Shown in pieces: positions 44,687 to 53,133 of a stretch of 64,000 bases of DNA (positions are counted from its first letter, which is position 1; every line of letters starts with the position of its first letter). Below the pieces are notes generated by a model. That model was given only the letters and a program-made list of their open reading frames with translations. It made no database searches and was not told where the DNA came from. The position numbers were made by a program, and so were the translations under genes. Source of the stretch: Klebsiella grimontii (GTDB lineage Bacteria > Pseudomonadota > Gammaproteobacteria > Enterobacterales > Enterobacteriaceae); assembly GCF_900200035.1 (NCBI RefSeq), contig NZ_FZTC01000015.1, positions 1-64,000 of the forward strand, written 5' to 3'.

Positions 44687-46777
44687 TCAGAACTTCCAGG
44701 AGACGCTGCCGACGATGCTGCGCTCCGCGCCAAAGTAGCAGTAGGAGAGCGAGTTACAGGCGGCAATGTAGCTCTTGTCGGTCAGGTTATTGACGTTCAG
44801 CTGGGCGCTGAGGCCTTTAATTCCCACCTTCGACAGGTCATAGCCAATCGCCATATCCACCAGCGTATAGGACGGCAGAGTGTGCGTATTCAGGCGATCG
44901 CTGGTAATGCCGTTGACGTAGCGCACGCCGGAACCGAGCGTCAGGCCATCCAGCGGGCCGCTTTTCACATCGTAGCTCAGCCAGGCGCTGGCCTGATTGC
45001 GCGGCGCGTAGACGGCGCGCTTGCCTTGCTCTTCCGGGCTGCTTTTCTTATAGCGAATGTCGGTATAGGTATAGGCGGCCTGCAGGCGGAAGCTGTCCGT
45101 TAGCTGGCTGATCGCCTCCAGCTCCACCCCTTTCGACTCAATTTCGCCGATCGAACGATACGGATCGGTCGGTTCTTCTTTGGTGGCGATATTGGTCTGA
45201 TTGATGCGGAATACCGAGGCGCTGAACTGGCTGTTCATTCCTTCCGGCTCATACTTCAGCCCGGCCTCCCACTGCTTGCCTTTCATCGGATCGAGCACGT
45301 TGCCGTTTTCATCGGCGAAGCTGGTGGGCGTAAAGGCGGTAGAGTAGCTGATGTACGGGGCAAACCCGTTGTCGAACAGATACAACAGCGCGGCGCGGGT
45401 GCTGAAGTTGTTCTTATCCAGATCGCTGCGCGTTTGATTGAGCTTATCGATATTCGACACGCTGACCTGGTCGTAGCGCCCGCCGAGGGTGAAGCGCCAG
45501 CGCTCCCAGGACATCTGATCTTGCAGATAGTAGCCGGTCTGGCGCAGCTTGTGCTTCTCGCGGCTGTACATGGTGATGTAATCCGGCTTCGCGCCGTAGA
45601 CCGGATTAAAGGCGTCGATAGCCGGGAATGCGCCATAGTAGCCGGTGGTGTCGTTGCTGCGGTCCTGATAGTCGATCCCCATCAGCAGGCGATGGTTGAC
45701 GGCCCAGGTATCGACGCTGCCGTCGAGCTGGTTATCAAGGGTGATGGCGTTCATCTTTTCGTCCGAGCCGGAATAGCCGCGGTTCAGCTCGCTTTCGTTC
45801 AGCCAGCCCGCGGCATACACCTGATTCAGCTCAACTTTGGTATGCAGGTAGCGCAGCTTCTGCCGCACCGACCAGCCGTTATCAAACATATGCTCGAAGT
45901 TGTAGCCGACCATATTTTCGCGGCGATCGTACTTGTCGTAATCATCTTCGCCTTCGAAGAAGGTATTCGCGATTTTCTTGCCATTGTGCGGCACCACGGT
46001 GCCTTCATAGGGGAGGCCCGAGTGGCTGCCGCCCTCCGGATCGCGATGTAGATAGGCCATTAAATCAAGTCGCGTCTGGTCGGTGATGCGCCAGGTCAGG
46101 CTGGGCATGATCGCGTAGCGCTGCTCTTTTAAGGTATCAAACTGCGAGTCCGCATAGCGGGTCATGCCGCTTAAGCGCGCCGCCACGCGATCGTTATCGT
46201 CCAGCGCCCCGGTGACGTCGAACGCCGCCCCGCGCTGGTTGTTATTCCCGGCAAACAGCTTGATTTCACCGCCGGGATCGAATGAGGGTTTACGCGAGGT
46301 GAGGGCGACGATGCCGCCGGGCGAAGAGCGGCCGTACAGCACCGAGGCCGGGCCGCGCACCACTTCGATATTTTCGAGGAACCACGGATCGACCACCAGC
46401 GAGCTGTGCGAGTTGGTATCGCCCATCATTTTCAGGCCGTCGAGATAGACGTTATCCAGGCTGCCGTCGGAGAAGCCGCGCAGGACGATATAGTCAAAGC
46501 GGTTGGAGGCGCCAATCTGGTTGCTGTAAACCCCGGGGGTATAGCTCACGGCCTGGCGGACGCTGATCGCGCCCTGTTCTTCAAACTGCTCGCGGGTGAT
46601 AATGGACACCGACTGCGGCGTCTCAATATCCGGCGTGGCAATTTTGGTCGCGCCGCTCTGCATCTGCGAAGTGACCACGATGGTTTCGTTTTTAGTTGTT
46701 TCCTGGGCCAGCAGGGGGAAAGCGACGCCGCCGGTCACCCATCCCACCAGCAGCGCCAGGCGAGTTTTCGCAAACAT
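44687..46777 (-). CDS. TonB-dependent siderophore receptor, FoxA/FhuA family
   Basis: This 696-residue outer-membrane receptor has a signal peptide (LALLVGWVTGGVAFPLLA), a TonB box-like ETIVVTS, a plug domain (PQSVSIITREQFEEQGAISVRQAVSYTPGVYSN) and a 22-strand barrel ending in Phe. The late Cys pair in CNSLSYCYFGAERS is shared with FoxA and FhuA, receptors for hydroxamate siderophores such as ferrioxamine and ferrichrome. I chose the third ATG (46777), which has ggag six bases before it. A Fur-like box overlaps its promoter. An AraC-type activator gene lies just upstream. Confidence 0.88.
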   Translation of the reverse strand: MFAKTRLALLVGWVTGGVAFPLLAQETTKNETIVVTSQMQSGATKIATPDIETPQSVSIITREQFEEQGAISVRQAVSYTPGVYSNQIGASNRFDYIVLRGFSDGSLDNVYLDGLKMMGDTNSHSSLVVDPWFLENIEVVRGPASVLYGRSSPGGIVALTSRKPSFDPGGEIKLFAGNNNQRGAAFDVTGALDDNDRVAARLSGMTRYADSQFDTLKEQRYAIMPSLTWRITDQTRLDLMAYLHRDPEGGSHSGLPYEGTVVPHNGKKIANTFFEGEDDYDKYDRRENMVGYNFEHMFDNGWSVRQKLRYLHTKVELNQVYAAGWLNESELNRGYSGSDEKMNAITLDNQLDGSVDTWAVNHRLLMGIDYQDRSNDTTGYYGAFPAIDAFNPVYGAKPDYITMYSREKHKLRQTGYYLQDQMSWERWRFTLGGRYDQVSVSNIDKLNQTRSDLDKNNFSTRAALLYLFDNGFAPYISYSTAFTPTSFADENGNVLDPMKGKQWEAGLKYEPEGMNSQFSASVFRINQTNIATKEEPTDPYRSIGEIESKGVELEAISQLTDSFRLQAAYTYTDIRYKKSSPEEQGKRAVYAPRNQASAWLSYDVKSGPLDGLTLGSGVRYVNGITSDRLNTHTLPSYTLVDMAIGYDLSKVGIKGLSAQLNVNNLTDKSYIAACNSLSYCYFGAERSIVGSVSWKF

Positions 46778-46800
46778 GAACATCTCCAAAGGCATTTCTA

Positions 46801-46820
46801 ATTGTTAATAAGAATTATTA
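46801..46820 (-). promoter_or_regulatory. Fur-box-like site upstream of the siderophore receptor
   Basis: attgttaataagaattatta matches the alternating A-T-rich Fur consensus in most positions. It lies 24-43 bp before the receptor start, so iron repression of the gene is likely. Confidence 0.7.
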
Positions 46821-46916
46821 CCTTTTTGATGCTCTCTATAGCTATGCGCAATGCCAGGATACGTATGCGCGCTGCCAAAGCCGCTAACTATTTTTCGCAA
46901 AAAAGGGAAAAATGGA

Positions 46917-47909
46917 TTAGCCCACCTTTTGCACATCGCAGGGCGAGATGCCGTAGCGCCGACGAAAAGCCGTAGAGAAGTTGGTGGCGTGCTGATAGCC
47001 CGACATCCAGGCCGCTTGCTGTACGCTATATCCTTCAAGCAGATAGCCTCTTGCCCGCGCCAGGCGGCAGTCGCGCAGGTAGTCGAAGACCGAGCAGCCG
47101 TATGTCTGGCGAAACTTGCTGCGCAAGCTGCTGGAGCTCATCGCCGCCCGCTGGGCCAGCTCATTGAGGCTATAGTCATTTTCCGGCGACTGCTCCAGCA
47201 GGCGGCGAACCCTCTCCAGCCGCTGCCGCTCGCCGCCCGCCGGGGCGACGTGCTTCGCGCTTTCGTCCTGGCATACGCTCAGCCCGTGACCGAACAGCTG
47301 AAGAATCAGCCCCTCCAGCATCAGCTGGCGGGAAACGCGGCCAGGCGAACTCTGCTGTGCGTACTGCAGCCCGCTCAGCAGAAACCCCGGTATCTGCCAG
47401 ATAAGCGTTGGCGTCTGGCATCTTTCCCATTCGCGCATCAATGAATCGAGCAGGCCGTCGCGCCACGCGCCGTCCGGGTAGAGTCCGAGGGAGAGCGTAC
47501 GTAGCCGGCTGTCGGCATCGTGGCGGGCGCGCATCGTCTGTTGTTCGCTAAGACGCGAAGTGAACGCCATCCCGGAACGGACGAGGTGCTGCTCCCCGTT
47601 GAGGGTCAGGGCGACACAGCCTTCCAGCACCACCAGCATATAGAGCGGGCTGCTGTGGCGGGAGGTGGTCTCATAGGGCTGCAACACCTGAACATCAGAA
47701 TGGGTGACGCACATACCGCAGGGCAGCGTCATCTCTTCCACTTCTCCCCGCAGCACCGGGCTGGCGTGCGAGGGGGCTGGCGTTTGCCGCAGCAGCGGGA
47801 AGCGGTAGTCGATACCGTATCGTTCACCAAACGCCATAAACTCGCTGACGGAGAAAGTTTTTCTCGGCGCCTGGCGGGCGGGTTCGTTGTGCGTCGTTGT
47901 CTTGTTCAT
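46917..47909 (-). CDS. AraC-family regulator of the siderophore receptor (PchR/FoxR-like)
   Basis: This 330-residue regulator has an N-terminal sensing domain and a C-terminal double helix-turn-helix from about residue 230 (YSLNELAQRAAMSSSSLRSKFRQTYG and YSVQQAAWMSGYQHATNFSTAFRRRYG). The order regulator-receptor on one strand with 139 bp between resembles PchR/FptA and other receptor pairs in which the regulator senses the imported ferri-siderophore. A strong Fur box lies about 75 bp before it. The specific ligand is unknown. Confidence 0.87.
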   Translation of the reverse strand: MNKTTTHNEPARQAPRKTFSVSEFMAFGERYGIDYRFPLLRQTPAPSHASPVLRGEVEEMTLPCGMCVTHSDVQVLQPYETTSRHSSPLYMLVVLEGCVALTLNGEQHLVRSGMAFTSRLSEQQTMRARHDADSRLRTLSLGLYPDGAWRDGLLDSLMREWERCQTPTLIWQIPGFLLSGLQYAQQSSPGRVSRQLMLEGLILQLFGHGLSVCQDESAKHVAPAGGERQRLERVRRLLEQSPENDYSLNELAQRAAMSSSSLRSKFRQTYGCSVFDYLRDCRLARARGYLLEGYSVQQAAWMSGYQHATNFSTAFRRRYGISPCDVQKVG

Positions 47910-47981
47910 GCGGTTGTCGGCACCGGAAAGGGAGCGTCATCAGATAGGGTAACTTTACCATTGCGCGGGCAGAGCGACAAT

Positions 47982-48003
47982 AAAATGAGAATCATTATCA
48001 ATG
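47982..48003 (-). promoter_or_regulatory. Fur box upstream of the AraC-type regulator
   Basis: aatgagaatcattatcaatg is a close match to the classic Fur box (GATAATGATAATCATTATC). It lies 75-94 bp upstream of the regulator start, within its promoter region. Confidence 0.85.
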
Positions 48004-48063
48004 ATTGCGGCGCAGCGGCAAGGGGCGCGCGGACGGGCGATGTCCGCGCGTTTGCAGAAGGGG

Positions 48064-48840
48064 TCAGGCGTCCGCGTTGTCCAGCGGCCAGGAGTCAAAC
48101 AGGTAGCCGTCGAAGTAAATATCGTCGACGTTGGAGAACTCCAGCAGGCGCCGTTTAACGTTTTCCAGATGCTGCCACATAGCGAGCTTGGCCGCCCGGG
48201 CGTCTTTTTTGATTAAGGCGGCGAGGATCCGTTTATGATCCACCAGCCACTCCTGGCGGTAGTGGGTATCGCCGAGATGGCGGTGCAGCTGGATCCACAT
48301 GGGATTATTCTCCCGCCACTGCCATGACTGGCGGAACAGCTCTACCAGCATACTGTTATGGGTCGCTTCGGCGATGGCGAGGTGAAACTGCATATCGCCG
48401 CTTTCGGAGCCGCCCGGCGCGCTGCTGGCCAGCTCGCGCTCTTCAAGCTGTAAGGCCTGGCGCATTTTGATGATATCTTCCCGGGTCGCCTGCAGGGCGG
48501 CAAACTCGGCGATATTGCTTTCCAGCAGCTGGCGGGCCTGCAGCAGTTCAAACGGACCGGCGTCATTGCAGTGGTTCATGTCCGCGCTCTCCGCCGCGCC
48601 TTCTCCGGCGGCGTTATCGAGCACGTAGATCCCGGCGCCGCGGCGCACTTCGACCAGCCCTTTAATTTCCAGCATGATCAGCGCTTCACGAACCACGGTA
48701 CGGGTGACGTCCAGCATCTCGGCGATCTCGCGCTCCGGCGGTAAGCGATCGCCGGGGCGATAGGGCGTCTTGACGATCAGGTCGCGGATCAACGCGCCGA
48801 CTTCCTGATAGGGTCTGTGCTGAGAAATTTGTGATTTCAT
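48064..48840 (-). CDS. uxuR: Transcriptional regulator UxuR (GntR/FadR family)
   Basis: This 258-residue repressor of hexuronate genes matches E. coli UxuR closely. The N-terminal winged helix includes GDRLPPEREIAEMLDVTRTVVREALIMLEIKGLVEVRRG (about residues 32-70), and the C-terminal FCD domain binds fructuronate. It is the last gene after uxuA and uxuB on the minus strand, with a hairpin between. It ends 61 bp before the Fur box of the next unit. Confidence 0.96.
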   Translation of the reverse strand: MKSQISQHRPYQEVGALIRDLIVKTPYRPGDRLPPEREIAEMLDVTRTVVREALIMLEIKGLVEVRRGAGIYVLDNAAGEGAAESADMNHCNDAGPFELLQARQLLESNIAEFAALQATREDIIKMRQALQLEERELASSAPGGSESGDMQFHLAIAEATHNSMLVELFRQSWQWRENNPMWIQLHRHLGDTHYRQEWLVDHKRILAALIKKDARAAKLAMWQHLENVKRRLLEFSNVDDIYFDGYLFDSWPLDNADA

Positions 48841-48929
48841 GATGTTATGTTGTGAGATGCGATAGCCCGGTGGCTGACTATAGCATTTGGCTGGAGGGTT
48901 AGCATCTCTCTCGGCTGGGGATACTCAAA

Positions 48930-48963
48930 ACGGGTCAACCAAATTATGCTTCAGTTGACCCGT
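48930..48963 (-). terminator. Hairpin between uxuB and uxuR, partly operator-like
   Basis: acgggtcaac and gttgacccgt pair perfectly (10 bp) around a 14-base loop. On the minus strand it is followed by tttt, so it can terminate uxuAB. The same strand reads ttggttgaccc, close to the UxuR/ExuR half-sites TGGTNNACCA, so it may also bind UxuR in front of uxuR. Confidence 0.7.
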
Positions 48964-48976
48964 AACAGGAGGGTGA

Positions 48977-50452
48977 TTACAGGCTGGCCCTGACTGCCGC
49001 AACGGACTCGCGGGCGCCGCGTTTGCACAGCTGTTGGTACGCCTGGGTTACCGCATTGACAAATTCGCTATTGTCCGGCAGATCGTGGGCAAAAATTCCG
49101 CTTATGGCCAGCAGCGCCGGGACGCGTTCCGCTTCCTGATAACGCTGGTTGATCTGTTGGAATTCCGCCTGTAGCGGGTCGACGACATCAATCGGTTGCC
49201 CCTGTTCATCGATCCCCAGGGTGTAGCGCATCCAGCCCGCCACGCCGAGCGCCAGGTGACGCCAGTCGCTGCCATTTTGCAAATGCAGACGGATGGGATC
49301 CAGCAGACGCTGCGGCAGCTTCTGGCTACCGTCCATGGCGATCTGCCAGGTGCGATGACGAAGGGACGGGTTGCTGAATCGGGCGATCAGCAGCGTGGCG
49401 TAAGCCTGTAGATCGGTACCTTCCGGCATCGACAGCGTCGGCGCCTGCTCCTGCATCATCAGGGCCAAAGCCGCTTTGCGGTAGGCCGGGTTGGTCATGG
49501 TATCGGCGATGGTTTCATAGCCGCCGAGATAGCCCAGATACGCGAGGAAAGAGTGGCTGCCGTTGAGCATTCGCAGCTTCATCATTTCAAACGGCACCAC
49601 GTCTTCAACAAACTGCGCGCCGACTTTGTCCCACGCCGGGCGGCCGTTGACGAAGCTATCTTCAATCACCCACTGGCGGAACGGTTCGCAGGCGATGGCG
49701 CACGGATCGTAGACGCCAAGCTGGTCGGCAATCTCCTGCAGGGTTTCGGGCGTCGCCGCGGGCACGATGCGATCAACCATGGTGCACGGGAAGGTAGCAT
49801 GGGCTTCAATCCACGCCGCCAGCTGCGGGTCGCGCGCCTGGGCCAGGCCAAGCACCGCCACTTTCGCTACGTGGCCATTCTCGCGAACGTTATCGCAGGA
49901 CATCACCGTAAAGGCGTTTAGCCCCTCTTCGCGGCGCAGGCGCAGCGCTTCGACGATATAGCCTATGGCGGATTTCGGCGTCGCCGGGTTAGCGAGGTCG
50001 TGTTGAATCAGCGGATTATTCAGATCGAGCTGACCGCTGGCCGCATCGGTGCAGTAGCCCTTTTCCGTTACCGTCAGAGAGACGATGGCCGTGTGCGGGC
50101 GCGTCATGGCGCGCAGTATGCCCTCGCAGCCGTCGATTTCCGGATGCAGCGCCTCTTTCATTGAACCGATGATTTTCAGCTCGGTGCTGTCAGCGCCCTT
50201 CTCCGCCACGGTATAAAGCAGCTGCTGATTTTTCAGATTCTCAATCAGGACGCGGTCGTTGCCCGGCATCAGGTTGACTTCGCAGATGCCCCAGTCGCTA
50301 TCGCTGGTTTCCAGCAGATGATGGGTGTAAAGCGCCTGATGCGCGCGGTGAAACGCGCCGCAGCCCAGGTGAACGATGCGGGATTCCAGGCGAGAACGAT
50401 CCCACGCAGGGCGTGTAACCGGCAGGTTGCTGTCGGCAAGGGTGGCAGTCAT
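48977..50452 (-). CDS. uxuB: D-mannonate oxidoreductase (fructuronate reductase)
   Basis: This 491-residue cytosolic enzyme of the polyol-specific long-chain dehydrogenase family converts D-fructuronate to D-mannonate with NADH in glucuronate breakdown. It matches E. coli UxuB. The N-terminal Rossmann motif is RIVHLGCGAFHRAHQ and the catalytic stretch is FEMMKLRMLNGSHSFLAYLG near residue 280. I chose the ATG at 50452 (MTATLADSNLP), which follows ctggag. A start eight codons earlier lacks this site. It is the second gene after uxuA, 76 bp apart. Confidence 0.96.
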   Translation of the reverse strand: MTATLADSNLPVTRPAWDRSRLESRIVHLGCGAFHRAHQALYTHHLLETSDSDWGICEVNLMPGNDRVLIENLKNQQLLYTVAEKGADSTELKIIGSMKEALHPEIDGCEGILRAMTRPHTAIVSLTVTEKGYCTDAASGQLDLNNPLIQHDLANPATPKSAIGYIVEALRLRREEGLNAFTVMSCDNVRENGHVAKVAVLGLAQARDPQLAAWIEAHATFPCTMVDRIVPAATPETLQEIADQLGVYDPCAIACEPFRQWVIEDSFVNGRPAWDKVGAQFVEDVVPFEMMKLRMLNGSHSFLAYLGYLGGYETIADTMTNPAYRKAALALMMQEQAPTLSMPEGTDLQAYATLLIARFSNPSLRHRTWQIAMDGSQKLPQRLLDPIRLHLQNGSDWRHLALGVAGWMRYTLGIDEQGQPIDVVDPLQAEFQQINQRYQEAERVPALLAISGIFAHDLPDNSEFVNAVTQAYQQLCKRGARESVAAVRASL

Positions 50453-50528
50453 AGCAAACTCCAGGGTGGGCCGCAACGGGCGACCGAAGGGATAAAGGCG
50501 GGGCGCTGTCGGCCCCGCCAGTCAGGAA

Positions 50529-51713
50529 TTAGCGGCTAAAAAAAGCGCGCTGAATCGCCAGCTCGACGCCGCGGACCTCAGCCAGCCCTTTCAGGCGGCC
50601 AATCGCGGAATAGCCGGGGTTGGTTTTCTTTTTCAGGTCGTCGAGCATCTGGTGGCCGTGGTCAGGACGCATCGGAATAAGATCCTCTTTGCCTTCCGCT
50701 TTACGGCGGTGCTCTTCTTCGACAATCGCTTTCACCACTTCGTACATGTCCACGTCGCCGTGCAGATGCGCGGCTTCGTGGAAGGTTTTCGGGTTCTCTT
50801 CACGCAGCGTAGATCGCAGGTGGGTGAAGTAAATGCGCGGCCCAAACTGTTTAATCATATCAACCAGATCGTTGTCGGCGCGGACCCCGTAGGAGCCGGT
50901 GCACATGGTAAAGCCGTTCGCCATGCTGTTCACCGTGTCGACCATCCACTGCATATCTTCAATGGTCGAGACGATGCGCGGCAGGCCGAGAATCGGGCGC
51001 GGCGGATCGTCCGGGTGCACCGCCATACGCACGCCAGCCTCTTCGGCGACGGGAATAATCGCTTTCAGGAAGACAGCGAAATTCTCGCGCAGGGCGGCTT
51101 TATCGATATCTTTGTAGGTAGCCAGATGCTGGCGGAACTGGTCGAGGGTATAACCCTCTTCCGCGCCCGGCAGACCGGCGATAATGTTGCGGGTCAGGCG
51201 CGCTTTATCTTCATCGCTCATGGCGGCGAAACGCTGATTCGCCTGGGCGACCTCTTCGGCGGTGTAGTCCGCTTCCGCGCCCGGACGCTTGAGGATATGC
51301 AGCTCAAAGGCGGCGAATTCAATCTGATCGAAGCGCAGGGCTTTGGAGCCATCCGGCAGGACGTACTCAAGGTCGGTACGGGTCCAGTCGAGGACCGGCA
51401 TAAAGTTGTAGCACACGGTGCGAATACCGCACTGGGCCAGATTGCGCAGGCTCTGCTGATAGTTAGCGATCCACTGCGCGTAGTTGCCGGTATGGGTTTT
51501 GATCTCTTCGTGAATCGGTACGCTTTCGACCACCGACCATACCAGGCCGGCTTCTTCCACGATGGCTTTACGCTTGAGGATCTCGTCAACCGTCCACACT
51601 TCGCCGTTCGGGATATGGTGCAGTGCGGTAACCACTCCGGTCGCGCCCGCCTGACGGACGTCAGCTAAAGTGACCGGATCGTTAGGGCCATACCAGCGCC
51701 ATGTCTGTTCCAT
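50529..51713 (-). CDS. uxuA: Mannonate dehydratase
   Basis: This 394-residue Fe2+/Mn2+ enzyme dehydrates D-mannonate to 2-keto-3-deoxygluconate, which enters the Entner-Doudoroff pathway. It matches E. coli UxuA and has its length. Metal-binding residues fall in [19 protein letters not shown] near residue 230, FCTGSYGVR-like [15 protein letters not shown], and [12 protein letters not shown] near residue 348. I chose the ATG at 51713 ([13 protein letters not shown]). The 45-codon upstream frame is leader sequence. It is the first gene of uxuAB, with operators in the 5' region. Confidence 0.97.
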   Translation of the reverse strand: MEQTWRWYGPNDPVTLADVRQAGATGVVTALHHIPNGEVWTVDEILKRKAIVEEAGLVWSVVESVPIHEEIKTHTGNYAQWIANYQQSLRNLAQCGIRTVCYNFMPVLDWTRTDLEYVLPDGSKALRFDQIEFAAFELHILKRPGAEADYTAEEVAQANQRFAAMSDEDKARLTRNIIAGLPGAEEGYTLDQFRQHLATYKDIDKAALRENFAVFLKAIIPVAEEAGVRMAVHPDDPPRPILGLPRIVSTIEDMQWMVDTVNSMANGFTMCTGSYGVRADNDLVDMIKQFGPRIYFTHLRSTLREENPKTFHEAAHLHGDVDMYEVVKAIVEEEHRRKAEGKEDLIPMRPDHGHQMLDDLKKKTNPGYSAIGRLKGLAEVRGVELAIQRAFFSR

Positions 51714-51859
51714 GCTTAACCTCTTCACGTTGTTGACCTGCTTCAGGCCGCTGCTTTGATGGGAGCGTCGGTTCCGGTCAACCATCGTAACGGAGGAGAA
51801 ACCAGACGATATGGCGTATAAATTCCTCCAATTGGTCGAACAAGTCAACCATGAAAGGT

Positions 51860-51877
51860 AAATTGGTAAACCAAAAT
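51860..51877 (-). promoter_or_regulatory. UxuR/ExuR operator upstream of uxuA
   Basis: aaattggtaaaccaaaat matches the palindromic hexuronate operator pattern (AAATTGGTNNACCAATTT) with the core TTGGT-AA-ACCAA intact. It lies about 150 bp upstream of the uxuA start. A further half-site, attggtcgaac, lies about 30 bp nearer the gene. Confidence 0.75.
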
Positions 51878-51999
51878 GTGATGGAGATTCGCTAATGGCA
51901 TAAGTGAAAGGCTCGACATCATTTCAGCCCCGTTGAGTAGCGCCTGTAGATTCTGCTGACGCTCAGAAGGGTATAAGGTTCCGTGCGTCACGTCTTGAT

Positions 52000-52017
52000 A
52001 AATGGTTAACCAATGGC
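52000..52017 (-). promoter_or_regulatory. Second UxuR/ExuR-like operator, distal to uxuA
   Basis: aaatggttaaccaatggc contains the perfect palindrome tggttaacca, the hexuronate operator core. It lies about 140 bp from the first operator and might allow DNA looping. Confidence 0.55.
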
Positions 52018-52281
52018 ATCAACATGTCGACCATAAGCGCCAGAAAGCGTGCGGACTCGCCGTAGATCACACTTTTTGACTATAACGATTTCCATATAAA
52101 AACTGCGTGTTATCATTTCGCTGATAAATACCTTTTCAACTCTCACCGAGGCTTTGATGCTGGAGAATGTCATCATTAGATAATCAGCTTCCCGACCTTT
52201 TCAGGCCGGACTGGTTATCGCTGCGCTTAAACCTTACGCGAACACCTGCGGGTGTTGGCTCGTTTTTACGCATGATGATGA

Positions 52282-52554
<273 letters not shown>

Positions 52555-52564
52555 GGAGCCTCTG

Positions 52565-53116
52565 ATGACAAACCACAGCTTCACTTTTCATGTCGCCTCT
52601 GAAGGCGATACCAATGACATTCTCCATGTCGAAACCCGGGCTTTCGGCTACAGCAAAGAGGCCAGGCTGGTGGCCGATTTGCTCAACGATGAGAGCGCCT
52701 GCCCGACGTTATCGCTGCTGGCCAGGCATAACGGAAAGGCGGTTGGGCATATTTTATTCACCCGGGCGACGTTCAAAGGGGAGCCGGACTCGCCGATGAT
52801 GCACATCCTTGCTCCCCTTGCGGTGGTGCCGGAATACCAGGGCGCGGGCGTTGGCGGAGGGCTTATCCGTCACGGCATTGAGCAGTTGAAAGCCATGGGA
52901 AGCCAGACGGTATTTGTTCTGGGCCACGCCACTTACTACCCCAGGCATGGGTTTGAGCCATGCGCGGGAGATAAAGGCTATCCGGCGCCTTATCCCATTC
53001 CCGAGGCGCTCAAAGCCTGCTGGATGCTGCAGCCGCTTTCATCTCAGCCGCTGGGACGAACGGGTCAAATACAGTGCGCCCGGGCGTTAATGAAACCCGA
53101 GCACTGGCGCGAGTAA
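52565..53116 (+). CDS. yjhQ: GNAT-family N-acetyltransferase YjhQ (putative antitoxin)
   Basis: This 183-residue protein has the GNAT acetyl-CoA motif in LAVVPEYQGAGVGGGLIRHGIEQL near residue 88, followed by VFVLGHATYYPRHGFEPC. It sits directly after yjhX with an aaggag site, as YjhQ does in E. coli, where it is proposed as the antitoxin. Whether the acetyltransferase activity is needed is not known. I chose the ATG at 52565; a frame 13 codons longer overlaps yjhX. It ends 17 bp before the methyltransferase gene. Confidence 0.87.
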   Translation: MTNHSFTFHVASEGDTNDILHVETRAFGYSKEARLVADLLNDESACPTLSLLARHNGKAVGHILFTRATFKGEPDSPMMHILAPLAVVPEYQGAGVGGGLIRHGIEQLKAMGSQTVFVLGHATYYPRHGFEPCAGDKGYPAPYPIPEALKACWMLQPLSSQPLGRTGQIQCARALMKPEHWRE

Positions 53117-53133
53117 TCAATAAGGAAATGATG

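Noticed and set aside
50652-51668. 338-codon plus-strand frame inside uxuA
   Set aside because: Antisense to the well-conserved uxuA. Long antisense frames are common in GC-rich genes.
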